Shown: one piece after another, positions 22,838 to 34,660 of the stretch
How the letters are laid out: every line of letters starts with the position of its first letter
How positions within the stretch are numbered: the stretch's first letter is position 1
Assembly: GCF_003265705.1 (NCBI RefSeq)
Contig: NW_020312968.1
Coordinates: 2,305,113-2,369,112 of the forward strand
Direction: 5' to 3'
Origin: Callorhinus ursinus
Lineage: Eukaryota; Chordata; Mammalia; Carnivora; Otariidae
DNA length: 64,000 nt
Notes under the pieces: generated by a model
What the model was told of the DNA's origin: nothing
The model's input: only the letters and a program-made list of their open reading frames with translations
The model's database searches: none
Translations under genes and position numbers: made by a program

Positions 22838-23027
22838 GAGCGCCTGGGTGGCTCAGTCTGTTAAGTATCTGTCTTCAGCTCAGGTCATGATCCCGGGATC
22901 CTGGGATCGAGCCCTGTGTTGGGTTCCCTGCTCAGTGGGGAGTCTGCTTCTCCCTCTAGCCCTACCCCTCCGCTCATGCTCTTGTTCTCTCTCCCAAATA
23001 CATAAATAAAATTTTTAATAAATAAAA
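22838..23027 (+). mobile_element. can-SINE with an 18-bp perfect target-site duplication
   Basis: Complete SINE with AAATACATAAATAAAATTTT tail. The 18-bp direct repeat AATAAATCTTTAGAATTG occurs without mismatch at 22820-22837 and 23028-23045, which points to a fairly recent insertion. Confidence 0.97.
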
Positions 23028-23045
23028 AATAAATCTTTAGAATTG

Positions 23046-23225
23046 CCCAGTCTAATACTTGAACAACACTTGAAATGTGGTTGGTCCAAATGGAGATAGC
23101 TGTAAGCATAAAATACATACTGCAAACCCTAGTTTAATATGAATAGAAAATTCATTAATAATTTTAATATTGAACAAATGATAATATTTTGAATATGATG
23201 GGTTAAATAAAATATGTGACTAACT
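23046..23225 (-). mobile_element. hAT-type DNA transposon fragment
   Basis: ACACTTGAAATGTGGTTGGTCC...TTCATTAATAATTTT...GGGTTAAATAAAATATG is the reverse of the family seen at 52828-53165. Confidence 0.6.
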
Positions 23226-23309
23226 TTACCCTTGAAAGGTGGATACATGATCTTGACCTGGTCAAAGAGAGTGTTCTTTATCCTGAGGCATATTGAATTG
23301 GTTCAGGGA

Positions 23310-23912
23310 GGAACAACTAATTCAAGCTCAGTTAATCACACTCAACCTTGGAATTTTTGCTGGAATATCAGGAAGGGGAAGTTCTCTTTCTACCGGGGTT
23401 GCCAGTAAATGTGGATAAGCATGGGGTTTCTAGCAGTCATCTTGCCACCACGCTGGGGAGAGGCCTACCTGAGAGGAGAATGCAGAGGAAAATCTAGCCG
23501 AAACCATGGAGGGAGATGGCTTCCTTAAGACACTTGAGCATCTGGATTCAGCAGAGCCTAAAATCAAGACAATCCCTGAACTTCTGAGTCATAAGTGCCG
23601 GTCAGTTCCATTTTTACCTTGTCAGCTCATACCAGCCCTCTGTTGCTCGCAATCACCAGGTCCTGGCAGACCCAGGCAGGGTCTTGTCTCCACAAATCAA
23701 GGGTCCTCAGGGGTATTTTGTTTTCCTTGGTATTCTATAATGTAGTACAAGACAAACAAATATCAAATCACAAACCTTATATATGTATAGGTCTATATTT
23801 ATATATGAGGCGCTGCAATGTGCTGATTTTTCGAAGACTTAACTTCATTGTGGAAATGGGATTTGGACAGAGTTCAGGAGTACCAGTTTGGGATGATGTA
23901 GGCTTTCCTTCC
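23310..23912 (+). repeat. Unnamed interspersed repeat, longer copy
   Basis: 23310-23512 resembles a common mammalian repeat (GGAATTTTTGCTGGAATATC, CATCTTGCCACCACGC). The part from ATGGCTTCC at 23514 to about 23912 aligns along its length with 25548-26085. Family not identified. Confidence 0.5.
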
Positions 23913-23944
23913 CACTGCAGCTCCGCCCTCCAATATCATTAGCA

Positions 23945-24075
23945 AATAATTCTGAATATTTTTCCAGTAGATTATGAGCTCCATAAGAGTAAGTCTTGCT
24001 TCTCCCAGTTGTCATTATTCCAGTGCTTCATACATAGCAGGTGCTCAAAATGTTGGTGTATGAGTATGAGCATCA
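23945..24075 (+). mobile_element. L2 3' end
   Basis: TAGATTATGAGCTCCATAAGAG...CAGTGCTTCATACATAGCAGGTGCTCAAAATG is the usual 3' terminus of L2 LINEs. Confidence 0.75.
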
Positions 24076-24364
24076 AATGTCTTTGGATTGCTTGTGTTTG
24101 CTGGGTCCGTCACACCCTCACTAACACAACAGTTCCTGCAGATGCTACGTACTCAGAAGAAGGAGTCTTCTTCTTCTCTCTCCACAAAGTGGAACCTGTT
24201 GTCATTTAGCTTTTCCTGGCCACCAAACCACTCTCTTTGTGATGTCCAACCTGCTTCAAGGAGCTTCCCGTGGCTAGTTTTGCTGTGCTCTCCTGGCCAT
24301 GTATCAGCTCAGAAGTAACCTGATTTATCAGATTACTAACTGTTGCACTGTATAAATATTGCCA

Positions 24365-24700
24365 GAGGGCTCAGGTTACCTATTGCTGCTGAGTAAACTA
24401 CCTCAAAACTTAATCACTTGAAACAACCACCTTTTTATTTTATATCAAGATCTGTGGGCCAGCAGTTAGGGCGTGCTTGGCTAGTGGCTCTTCTGCTCTA
24501 ATGTGTTATGGACAGGAGTCACATAGTGATATCTAGCTGGGCTGGGCTGAGAGCCTAGACAGCTTGACTCCTATCCCTAGCACCTTGGCTGGAGGGAGGA
24601 GCTCACAGAGTCTCAGGGTCTCTCCAGGTGATCTCTCCAGATTTTTATGAGGCAGCTTAGGGAATGTGATTCAAGAGATGGGAAATAGAATTTGCTAGTC
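24365..24700 (-). mobile_element. Probable MLT1-type LTR remnant
   Basis: GGTTACCTATTGCTGCTGAG...CTCAAAACTTAATCACTTGAAACAACC...GGGCCAGCAGTTAGGG is the form of an old MaLR LTR in reverse. Subfamily unsure. Confidence 0.5.
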
Positions 24701-25422
24701 TCTTATGGCTTGGGCTTGCAAGATGATACAGTGTCATTTCTACTACGATCCATCATCAGTTCAAACAGCCACATACATAGCTTGCCTGGCTGTAAAAGAA
24801 GGGAATTTATGTCTCATCTCTTGAAGAAGGTGCTTCCCCAAATTCCTGGCCATGTTTAATCCACCCCTGTGACATTAAAAAGGGAGTGGGTAGACTTCCA
24901 TTTATTTTCCATTTATCAAGGAGTGACTCAGGTACTTAAGAAGATAGAAGGCAACTGCATATTTTTTTCTTCAAGTCTACATTTCTAACTGATATTGGCC
25001 AAGTTTACAGAGTTTAAAATCATGAAGAAAAATACTACATGTATACAGTATTTAGGAGAGAAGAACTTGGAGCACCTTCTGATGTCTGTTCCATTTATGA
25101 TAGCCTTTAAAAAACTGCGTATTTGATTCAGATATTTAAAGTCAACATGTATTTTCAAGAGCACTCAATGCTGAATTCTCATGTGGACCAGAGAAGCCCT
25201 GCAGGGTTAGTCTACTTCTCTGTCTCTGCTGGGAAGCCTTGCAACGTGATTCCGGTCTGTCGGAGCTCCCAGACAGTCCGAATCATTCCCAATGACTGTG
25301 CAAAATGCAAACTCTTCCTTTTCCCCATAGCAGGAGAGTAATCATGAATGCATCTGTTGTGTTGAAAATGAAGTCTTCAATGATGATGATATTAATAAAT
25401 AAATAATACTATGTACTCCTGA
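24701..25422. other. Unassigned intergenic DNA
   Basis: No gene or named repeat recognised. Confidence 0.4.
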
Positions 25423-25511
25423 TGAGTGCTTACTAGTTTCAGGCCAGGAGCCCAAGGCTTTGTATGTATTATCACTTCTAATCTTCACAACAATCAGGTG
25501 AGGTAGGTGTT
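25423..25511 (-). mobile_element. MIR fragment
   Basis: AGTGCTTACTAGTTTCAGGCC...GTATTATCACTTCTAATCTTCACAACA...GAGGTAGGTGTTATT is the reverse MIR middle. Confidence 0.6.
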
Positions 25512-25547
25512 ATTCATTCATTCAACAAATACTTATTAAGCACTACA
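25512..25547 (-). mobile_element. L2 3' terminus, separated from its body
   Basis: ATTCATTCAACAAATACTTATTAAGCACTAC is the reverse L2 3' end. The rest of this L2 resumes at 26086 (CCAGGCCCTAGGATACGG), so the block between was inserted into it. Confidence 0.65.
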
Positions 25548-26085
25548 TGGCTTCCGTAAGACTTCACTTTAGCACCGAGATTTCACAGAGCTTAAAACCA
25601 AGATCATCCTGAACTTCTCAGTCCTAAAAGCCAGTAAATTCTGTTTTAACTTGTCCACTTACATCGGGTCTCTGTGACTTGCCGTTAGCCTTTCAAACAC
25701 AAGCAGAATCCTATGTCCACCAGTCAAGTGTCCTCAGCAGTGTTTTGTTTTACCTGTTATTAGATAATGTAGTATAAAACAGGCAAAAAAAAAAAAAATC
25801 ACAAATCCCAGAGCACCTGGGTGGTTCAGTCGGTTAAACGTCTGATTCTTGATTTTGGCTTAGGTCATGATCTCAGGGTTGTGAGATCGAGCTCTGTGTC
25901 AGGCTCTGCATCGGCTGTGGAGCCTGCTTAAGATTCTCTCTCTCTCCTTCTGCCCCTCCCCATCCTCCATATTAAAAAAAAATCACAAGTCTCCTATTTC
26001 TGACTTTTCCAAGACTTAACTTTAATCTTGAGAATGGAATCTGAACAGAGTTCAGTGGTACAATTTTAAGATGATGTGGCTTCCC
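25548..26085 (+). repeat. Unnamed interspersed repeat, second copy inside L2
   Basis: Begins ATGGCTTCCGTAAGAC and ends AAGATGATGTGGCTTCCCC. It aligns with 23514-23912 from end to end, apart from the SINE at 25809-25977. It interrupts an L2, so it arrived as a discrete insertion. Confidence 0.55.
25809..25977 (+). mobile_element. can-SINE
   Basis: GAGCACCTGGGTGGTTCAGT head. Near-identical flanks AAAAATCACAAATC and AAAAATCACAAGTC. Confidence 0.93.
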
Positions 26086-27060
26086 CTGATCCAGGCCCTA
26101 GGATACGGTGATGAAGACAATCACGATCCCTCTTCTCATGGAGCTTATCTTCATTTTCTGGTGGGAGAAGTTGATAAACACATAAAGAAGGAAGGAAACA
26201 GGAGAAATCAGGTAGTGACAAATGCTACCATGGAAGAGTACAAGAGTATGATGATATTAAGGGAGTGACCCAGCAGGCAGAGCAGATAGTGCAAAGGCCC
26301 TGAGGTATAGTTGTGACTGGAGTATATTTGAAAAGAGGGAGAATATTAGGATATAAAGTTAGAGAGGTAAGCAATGACCCTATTGTGTAGGTCCTCGTGG
26401 TCTAGAACAAGATTTCAGTTTAAACTCTGATGGGAATCCATTGGAGGATTTTAATCTAGTGAATGATGGGATATGTTTTGGGATTCTAAAAGCTCATCCT
26501 GGCTGTCTTATCCTTTGATAAGTGGACCTTAGAAGGTCAGGAATGGAAGCAAAAAGACCAATGGCAAAGCTCTTGTTTTAGTTCATGTGAGAAGTCCTGT
26601 TGGCTTGGACAGAAGTGGTGGCAGCAAAAATAGAAATGAACATACCTGGGGGGCCACCTGCAACATAATAGGGAGCCTCATTCACAAAGATTAAGTGTGT
26701 GTGACATCCCAGGAGCTGTTCAACTGGTGGCTGCATGGAGCTGTTCAACTGGTGGCTGCATGCAGCTGTTCCAAAACAAATTCAAGATGTGGTTTAAAGG
26801 AGGAGTCTATAATTGCTGAGATTAAGGTGTGGGAGGTGGGGCAAAGAGGCAGTCAACTGGATATTTGGTAGTGCTGAGATGAAAAAGATAGCAGGGAGAT
26901 AAGTTTTGGAAAACAAAATCAGGATTTTGTTTTGGACGTATTAATTTGAGATGCCTATTGGATACCCAAGCCAATACGTCAGGAAGGCAGATGAAGTTAG
27001 GGCTAAGGTTAAGCTTGGAAGTTATCATTGGTAAATGATATTAAACTTCCTGCAGAACAA
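26086..27060 (-). mobile_element. L2 LINE, 3' part
   Basis: CATGGAGCTTATCTTCATTTTCTGGTGGG, GCAAAGGCCCTGAGGTAT, GGGAATCCATTGGAGGATTTTAA, AAAGCTCATCCTGGCTG and GGAAGCAAAAAGACCAATGG are landmarks of L2 read in reverse. It is fully decayed. Confidence 0.85.
26713..26762. repeat. 25-bp tandem duplication
   Basis: The unit GAGCTGTTCAACTGGTGG plus CTGCATG occurs twice without mismatch, followed by a partial third copy (CAGCTGTTCC). It lies within the L2. Confidence 0.95.
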
Positions 27061-27460
27061 ATATTTGACTACAACTAAGAGGAGTTTGATAACGCTGAGG
27101 TGATATGTCCTATCAGATACCAAGATATTCTGCAGAGCACCTGTAATCATATCAAGATGGCATTGATATAGGAATAAATAGATTACTGGAAGACTAGAGA
27201 CTCAGAGAAATGAATTTCAGTCAGTATGAGAATGTCATATACAAAGATTGAAGTTCAGTTCACTGGGAAGAGGATGGAATGTCCAGTAAATGATGTTGGT
27301 ACAACTGGCTATCCATATGAAAGAAAATAAAATTAGTCTATCTTACACATTTTACAAAAAGTAACACCAGATGGATTAAATATTTAAATGTTAAAAACAA
27401 AATAGTAACACTGCTTTTAAAAAATTCTAAGATATGGCATGTACAATCTAGAAATAAGGA
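27061..27460 (+). mobile_element. Old L1 ORF2 3' region
   Basis: GAAAGAAAATAAAATTAGTCTATCTTACAC...CACCAGATGGATTAAATATTTAAATG is the decayed C-terminal half of L1 ORF2. It continues after the SINE. Confidence 0.75.
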
Positions 27461-27660
27461 GGGGCACCTGGGTGGCTCAGTTGCATCTGCCTTCGGCTCA
27501 GGTCATGATCCCAGGGTCCTGGGGTCGAGTCGAGTCCCGCATCGGGCTCCCTGCTCAGCGGGGAGTCCGCTTCTCCCTCTGCCTCTCCCCTCCCTGCTTG
27601 TACTCTCTCTCTCCTCTCTTTCAAATAAAAAAAAAAAAATCTTTAAAAAAATTTTTAAAA
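27461..27660 (+). mobile_element. can-SINE
   Basis: GGGGCACCTGGGTGGCTCAG head. The body has a GTCGAGTCGAG duplication at 27524-27534. A-rich tail. Confidence 0.94.
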
Positions 27661-28700
27661 GAGAACTAAGGAGACCTTCTTACAAAGACTGAAATTCCAG
27701 AAGCTTTGTAAGAAGAGAAAAATTTGGATATGTAAAAATAAAATATTTTCTGTGGCAAAGGATTCCATTTAAAATATAAAGGACAAACAATATATTTGAA
27801 AATTTGTAATTCAGATGACAAAAAGTTGATATGCAATATTGAAGATATATAATCTCCCAGATTATCAAGAAAAAGACAAATGACCCAATTTTAAAAAATG
27901 AGCAAAAGACATAAACAGAAAACTCACAGGGTAGCAAATGCAAATGGTAACAAACTCTGAAGAAATGTACAGATTCATGAGTAGCCAGGGAAACACAAAG
28001 AAAGCAACACTTTATTATTATTTGAACCTCTTCAAGCTGCCAAAAATTAATGAGTGATAATATTTATTGCTGGTAGAGACACGGGTATTCTTATTTTTGG
28101 CAGAAATGTGTATTGTTTTAGTCTTTTTGGAAAGGAATCTGGCTACATCTATTAAAAATGAAAAATGTATATATCCTTCAATTCAGCAGTCTTTTCCCTG
28201 GGAATCTATCCCATGGAAATAAAAGCCCCAGGGCATGAGGATTTATATACAAAGATGCTATTACAGCATTCTTTTTTAGTAGCCAAAAATTGGAAATAAA
28301 AACCAGTGCCCTTCAGAGGGGAAAAGCTGAATAAAATATGGTCCTTTCACAGGATGGAATACAATATATGAATGTGTGAACGAATGAATCCGGAGTAAGC
28401 AGTTTACTCAGATTCCCCACAAGGTATTGCTGGATGAGAAAAGCAAAATATCGAGTCCACATCTTCATGTTTAAACTAATGATGCCAAACTCCTCTGAAT
28501 GTTTATATATGTTTATGAGTGTTTTTATCCTTATGTAAGATTATAAGAGTATAAAAATAGAGAAGAAAGCATACTAGGTTGTTAACATTGGTTTATTCAG
28601 GAGGAGAGTGATATAAGGGGAGGGAGGCGTTTATGCTAAAAGGAAGAGAAAACAAGCAAAATATAAATCTTTGAACTTCTCACCTTAAAGATTTTTACTC
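27661..28700 (+). mobile_element. Old L1 ORF2 end and 3' UTR
   Basis: The L1 resumes (GAAATTCCAGAAGC...AAATTTGGATATGTAAAAATAAAA) and runs through the C-terminal region (ATTCAGCAGTCTTTTCCCTGGG) into 3' UTR-like sequence. Many stops. Confidence 0.7.
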
Positions 28701-28844
28701 CTTAAATTCTTGAGATACCTAACTGCCATTCCAAAAGCCAGGTTCAAAAACAAACAATAGTGAATCCTGCCCATTCATGGTGTTTGAAGGCAGGCTTCCT
28801 TGTTACTGATTCTAGCCTTTGGGTAGAAGTTATATAATAAACAG

Positions 28845-29050
28845 GGGCATCTGGGTGGCTCAGATGGTTAAGCATCTGCCTTCGGCTCAGGTCATGATCC
28901 TGGGGTCCTGGGATTGAGCCCCATATCGGGCTTCCTGCTCAGTGGGGAGTCTGCTTCTTCCTCTCCCTCTGCCCCTACGCCCCCCACTCATGCTTGCTTT
29001 CTCTCTCTCTCTAATGAATAAATTAAAATCTTTTTTTTTTTAAGAAGTGG
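28845..29050 (+). mobile_element. can-SINE
   Basis: Complete copy with CTAATGAATAAATTAAAATC tail. The 12-bp repeat TATAATAAACAG occurs perfectly at 28833-28844 and 29051-29062. Confidence 0.95.
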
Positions 29051-29062
29051 TATAATAAACAG

Positions 29063-29427
29063 TTTCTGGTCTTCAGGCAGAGAATATTTTGGAGCAACAT
29101 GTGGACATGTTGGCTGCCTTAGAAACAAAGATGTTGAGTACACCCAGCCACCTGCTATAATTATTATGCATTCATCCAAATAATCATCATGACTCCATTG
29201 ACTCTTACCTATCACACTTATCTGAAAGAGGAGATGATTGGATGGGGGTAGGGGACAAGTGGACAGAGGGGAGAAAGACTTAAAACATTACAGAAAACAC
29301 AGTGGGCTCAGAAAATTGAATGAAAAATTAGGAACTCTGAAAAATGAATTTGAAAATTGGGAATCATTTGGACCCACCCATCTGGGTTATGGACAAGCAA
29401 ATCCTACTGATAACTGGTCTGCTTAAG
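29063..29427. other. Unassigned intergenic DNA
   Basis: Contains a 62-codon + frame (29238-29426) with no familiar domain. Not supported as a gene. Confidence 0.4.
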
Positions 29428-29441
29428 AGTTAATACTCATG

Positions 29442-29625
29442 GGCGCCTGGGTGGCTCAGTTGGTTAAGCAGCTGCCTTCGGCTCAGGTCATGATCCTGGA
29501 GTCCCTGGATCGAGTCCCGCGAGGGGCTCCCTGCTCAGCGGGGAGTCTGCTTCGCCCTCTGACCCTCCCCCCTCTCATGTGCTCTCTCTCTCTCTCAAAT
29601 AAATAAATAAAATCTTTAAAAAAAA
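29442..29625 (+). mobile_element. can-SINE
   Basis: GGCGCCTGGGTGGCTCAG head and AAATAAATAAATAAAATC tail. The 14-bp repeat AGTTAATACTCATG occurs perfectly at 29428-29441 and 29626-29639. Confidence 0.96.
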
Positions 29626-29639
29626 AGTTAATACTCATG

Positions 29640-29812
29640 TAGGGGCGTGTGGGTAGCTCAGTTGGTTAAGAATCTGGCTCAGGTCATGATCTCAGGGTCC
29701 TGAGAACGAGCCCCGCATTGGGCTCTACACTCAGTGTGGAGTCTGCTCGAGATTCTGTCCCTCTCCCTCTGCCCCTCCCTCTGCTCTCTCTCTCAAATAA
29801 ATATTTTAAAAA
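29640..29812 (+). mobile_element. can-SINE, adjacent copy
   Basis: A second + strand SINE starts directly after the right target repeat of the previous one (AGGGGCGTGTGGGTAGCTCAG head, AAATAAATATTTTAAAAATAG tail). Confidence 0.93.
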
Positions 29813-30071
29813 TAGTTACTACTTGTGTATAAAACTGAAACAAAAGTTTTGTGCAACAGTAACACACAGCAGCATACTTTGATATTTTCTATTTCTATTC
29901 TAGTCTTTGTCTTTAAAAAAAATGTCGGTCATAACCCAGGGATGGGTCACAATTACAGTTTGAAAAACTCCCAAAGAGCAGCAAGCAGCATAGGTGCGTT
30001 AGTATTAGTGCTATTTTAGCTTTGTGAACTTCAAGGTCATATTTTTACTCTAGGTTCCTTGTTAAAATTCT

Positions 30072-30273
30072 TTTTTTTTTTTTAAAGATTTTATTTATTT
30101 ATTTGAGAGAGAGAGAGAGAACGAGAGAGAGAGCACATGAGAGGGGGGAGGGTCAAGGGAGAAGCAGACTCCCTGTCGAGCAGGGAGCCCGATGCGGGAC
30201 TCGATCCAGGGACTCCAGGATCATGACCTGAGCCGAAGGCAGTCGCTTAACCAACTGAGCCACCCAGGCGCCC
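30072..30273 (-). mobile_element. can-SINE with a 16-bp perfect target-site duplication
   Basis: T-rich tail and GAGAGAGAG on the left, GAGCCACCCAGGCGCCC head on the right. TCCTTGTTAAAATTCT at 30056-30071 recurs at 30274-30289. Confidence 0.97.
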
Positions 30274-30289
30274 TCCTTGTTAAAATTCT

Positions 30290-31724
30290 AAGACGCTACA
30301 TTTGTCAAAGAGAACAGCATCCTTCCAGCCTTCTACTCACACATTTCCTTGGAGTTCTGAATTAAACACAGCGCAGTCATTCCCTCTAAGTAGGCAAGTT
30401 GGGGCCACTTTACTAAAACACAAGTGTTTCCTAAATGACACATGGATTCTTGCAGACTTGCTTATTGGTTTTCCACTGTCTTTGAGTACAGGAGCCTCCT
30501 TTTCTCTTCTAGTTTCTTTTTCTTATATCAGGCAAATTCTTTCTAATTTCAACTTTATTCAATTGACTAAATCTTACAAATTTAGAAATACGAGGATGAA
30601 CAAAAAAACCTCTCTACCTACAGAGTAACTAATTAGGAGAAAACTCGAACAGGTGTAACAGAGCGAAAAGTTGGAGAGAGGAACATAGAAGGTTTCTCAG
30701 GCAGGAGAGAAAGAAGGGTCCACCTGACAAGGGGTGGAGCTGGTTTCTCCGGGGAGATGCGTGCGGGAGAGAAAGAACCAAACAGAGGAAACTGCATGCG
30801 TTAAGACTAGGGAGGTGGGGAGAACACGTGGTTACATTTGCCTGGAGTTCCGGGAGAGTGATGGACGCTGAATGAGGCTCACCTGAAGCAGGTTAGCTGA
30901 GGGGCCCATTCTGCACATCTGTAGGCTGCAGAGAGCCACCCCGGTGACTCCATGCTCTCACTGTCCTCTCTCTGGGAGGGAGCAAGGAGGGATGGGTTCA
31001 GATTTTAGGGTCTCAGTCTTAACTCCTTTCTGCTAGACTTCTAGCCTATCTGAAGTCTGGAATTGTACCTGGAATGGCCCAGGTCCAGAGTCTGGTGTGG
31101 ACTCAATGGACGAGTCCCAGACACGTAGTTCATCTATGTTCCCAGCACTTGCCAGGTAGCTAAAACTCAAGTCCACGCTATGCTCTGATCTTCAATAGGG
31201 ATGGAATGGAATTGCTGTCCTTTGGGAATAACCCAGGAAAACAAATACCCTCTTTTACTAAGGCCTCTTTCCCAAACTACCCCTTTCCTGGAAAGATGCT
31301 GCCAATGATTTAATAACTTAAAATTATTCTCATCCAGCCCCCAGATCCTAAAGATCAAGAAAATAGAAATGTTAATAAAAAATAGGCATAAAAATAAAAA
31401 TAATTGCCTTGTCATATCCTCATTTTATAGTTCTTACTAGTTACTACTGCTCAATAACAAATTTCGGTTTATTATTATTTTTAATACTATCTTCTAAGTG
31501 TGAAAATCACCAAAGAAATAATTGAATGTCAGAGTTGGGAGATCCCTTTGAGCTTATTCTGGTACATCCCTCTCATTTTACAGTTGAGGAAAGGGGGGTG
31601 GCTAGATAACTTTATATGAGCTGCCCCCAAACAATTTTATACCAGGGAATTAATCAACCAAAAAGCCATGACCTGGAGCGACTTACCTTGTTGGTAGATG
31701 CCCCTTTAATCTCCTGAAGGTGTG
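30290..31724. other. Unassigned intergenic DNA
   Basis: Mostly unique sequence. 31525-31610 (GAGTTGGGAGATCCC...CTCATTTTACAGTTGAGGAAA) looks like part of a MIR-type element. No gene seen. Confidence 0.4.
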
Positions 31725-32100
31725 TATGCGTATTCCCATAATCAGATTTGTATCATACTGTTTATATTTTTGTATCTTGCCTTTTTCACTCAATATATGA
31801 TAAGGTTTCCCTCCAAATCTTTAGTTGGTATTCATATGTTACATATTCAAATATTTAATGACTTATATCTCATTGTATGTATGTGTATATATATATATAT
31901 ATCATCATTTATTTGACCTATTTCCTTTTGTTGGGCATTTAGGTTGTATGGGGTTACTGTCGTTATTAGAAATAAACCTTTGTATGTAAATCATGACTTC
32001 TCTCTGATTATTTCTCAAGGGGAGAATTACTAGTTTGGGCAAAGGGGGTGGACATATTTAACACTTCTGATACATACTGCCAAGCTGACCAGCCCAGGAA
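31725..32100 (-). mobile_element. Old L1 3' region
   Basis: TTGCCTTTTTCACTCAATATATGATAAGG...TTTGTTGGGCATTTAGGTTG...GGGGAGAATTACTAGTTTGGGCAAAG...ACTGCCAAGCTGACC is the reverse of an old L1 C-terminal region. A (TA)n run lies at about 31887-31901. Confidence 0.7.
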
Positions 32101-32914
32101 CTTTTTTCAGATTTGCCAGAAACAACAGGTTTCACATCTTTTTTGGAATCCTAGCAACATTGGACCTAACAGGTCAGTCATTCCAGCTAACTTGGAGTTC
32201 AAATTTGCCCATTTACATCATTTAAATCATTTCATCATTTAAATATATTAATAATGATGATGCTCTTGGCTTCTTAAAAGGTCTTATTCTCAAATTGTAA
32301 ATTTATCTATAAGAGCCAAGGAAGAAAACTGTGATTACATGGCCACGGATCAGATGAGAAATGTCCAGAAAGTTCCCTGTAGGGGTCACTATTACTGTTA
32401 ATTTCTGCCTGCGAGTTAAGAAGAGAGCATTTAAGAATGTAAGCACATTCATTTTTAATGCCTGATTCGTTCCCATTCTCTAAACAGTAAAATAACTAAT
32501 AAGACCTTGAAGCTGGAGACCATCACAATGCCAAGTTTCTTATATAATGACAAATACCACTCTTTCCACTCATGCTCCTCAGTTTGAACTGATGAAATAT
32601 ATGCCACTCCTATGAAAGGCACTTAACGCCTGCTCGTAAGAGAGGAGGCATTAGCTAATTGCCTAACGCCATGAAGTGTCTACGCGGCACACAGTAACTT
32701 GAAGAGAAGGCAAAAACATTCATTGCTGTGGACGACGGGATCCTCTGCCTCCACCTTCCTCTTTCTGCTTTTCCCGTGGGCCCTCGGCGCTCTGATTCAA
32801 AACCCATCTCCACTCAAGAGAAAAATCAGATGTTGTAATATGTATTCTATGGTAGCATTTGAGCATAAAGAGGTGCTTTTTAATTTTTTAAGTTTTTATT
32901 ACGCAGCTCAAACA
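32101..32914. other. Unassigned DNA upstream of the CpG island
   Basis: No repeat or gene recognised. This is the transition from AT-rich intergenic DNA to the GC-rich GNA14 promoter region. Confidence 0.4.
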
Positions 32915-34121
32915 GGCCCCCGACGTTCCAGGGGCGGGGTCAAGGCAGCGGTGCGGACACACCTCCGCAAGGCAGCGGCCGTCAGGTGCTGGGCAAACGT
33001 GTCAGCCTTTTCTACAGAGCAGTCGTCTTTCCCCTCATAAAATGCAAAGTAGCCAGCCGTTTTCCATTTCCGCCATCCCCAGCCTTCCTCACCAGGTGCC
33101 GGAGGAAGGGGCCGGGAGGATATGCACTCTCCGCTCTGGCGTTCACCTATTTAATGGAACCCCGTGGCATCTGCCCGCGGGGTCAGGTCCAGCCGCACCT
33201 TGCAGGCAGGCTGCCCAGCTGGCCAAGCTCTTAGGCCGAACCTGAGCTGGGCTGGGCTGGGCTGAGGCGCCCGGGAAGCGGAAGGAGCCCGTCCAGAAAA
33301 CCCAGGGTGTGTGTTCGTGTGGCTGGTGTGCAAGCCTTCAACTTCGGTGGGGGTGGAGAGCTCCACGTTGCCCCTGGTGCTAGGCGTCCCGCGGCGGACG
33401 CTGGGCTCCGTTGCACTCTTCCTGCAGCTGGGAGTCCTTGAAGCTGAAGCTGGCGAAACTCACTCACCTGTCTGAACCCTATTTGGGCAGGAAGCAGGGC
33501 CCGGCGACCAGAGCGCGCTGGTCACCGCCACCTCGGCAGGCGGCCCTTCGGGTGCAAGGACTTCACAGCCAGGAAGGCACGTGGGGGCGGGGGGGGGGCG
33601 CTGCTCCCAGGAGCTCCAGGCCCCCGGGATCCGCGCCCCAGCTCCTTGCTGGTCCCTTTTGTTCCCAGGCACCCTCAGTTTGGCGCGCCCCGAAGGCCAA
33701 CCGGGGCAGACGCCAGGGTTACAGGTCCGAGACGCTCCGCCTCCTTCTGCCACTTAGAGCCATTAGCGCCAGCTGGAACCCTTACGCTCTGTCTTAATCT
33801 GCGGTCACTTTCGGAACTTCCCAGGCAAGGACAAGCTAGGCCCTCTGCCTCCAACCAACGCCGTGCCTGCCGCCTGCCTGGGACACCACCAGGACCGGGA
33901 GATCCCGCTCTTTCCCCGCCCCCCGCCCGGGCACCGACGCCCCCAACTTTTTGCGCGCGGTCTGAGCCCAGCGACTGGGTGTCTGGCTCCTCTGCTAAGG
34001 GGCGTGCGCATCTTCCGGGTGCCGGCAGCGCTCCCATCCTCTCGGCTGGCCCTCCTCCTCCCCAGGACCGACTGTGGGACTGATGAGCCGGAGGATCTGC
34101 AGGGCACTGGACTCTTCCTAG

Positions 34122-34658
<537 letters not shown>

Positions 34659-34660
34659 TG

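Noticed and set aside
33148..33155. CTATTTAA as a TATA box for GNA14
   Set aside because: It lies more than 1.1 kb upstream of the start codon with no other core-promoter support, so it cannot be distinguished from chance.
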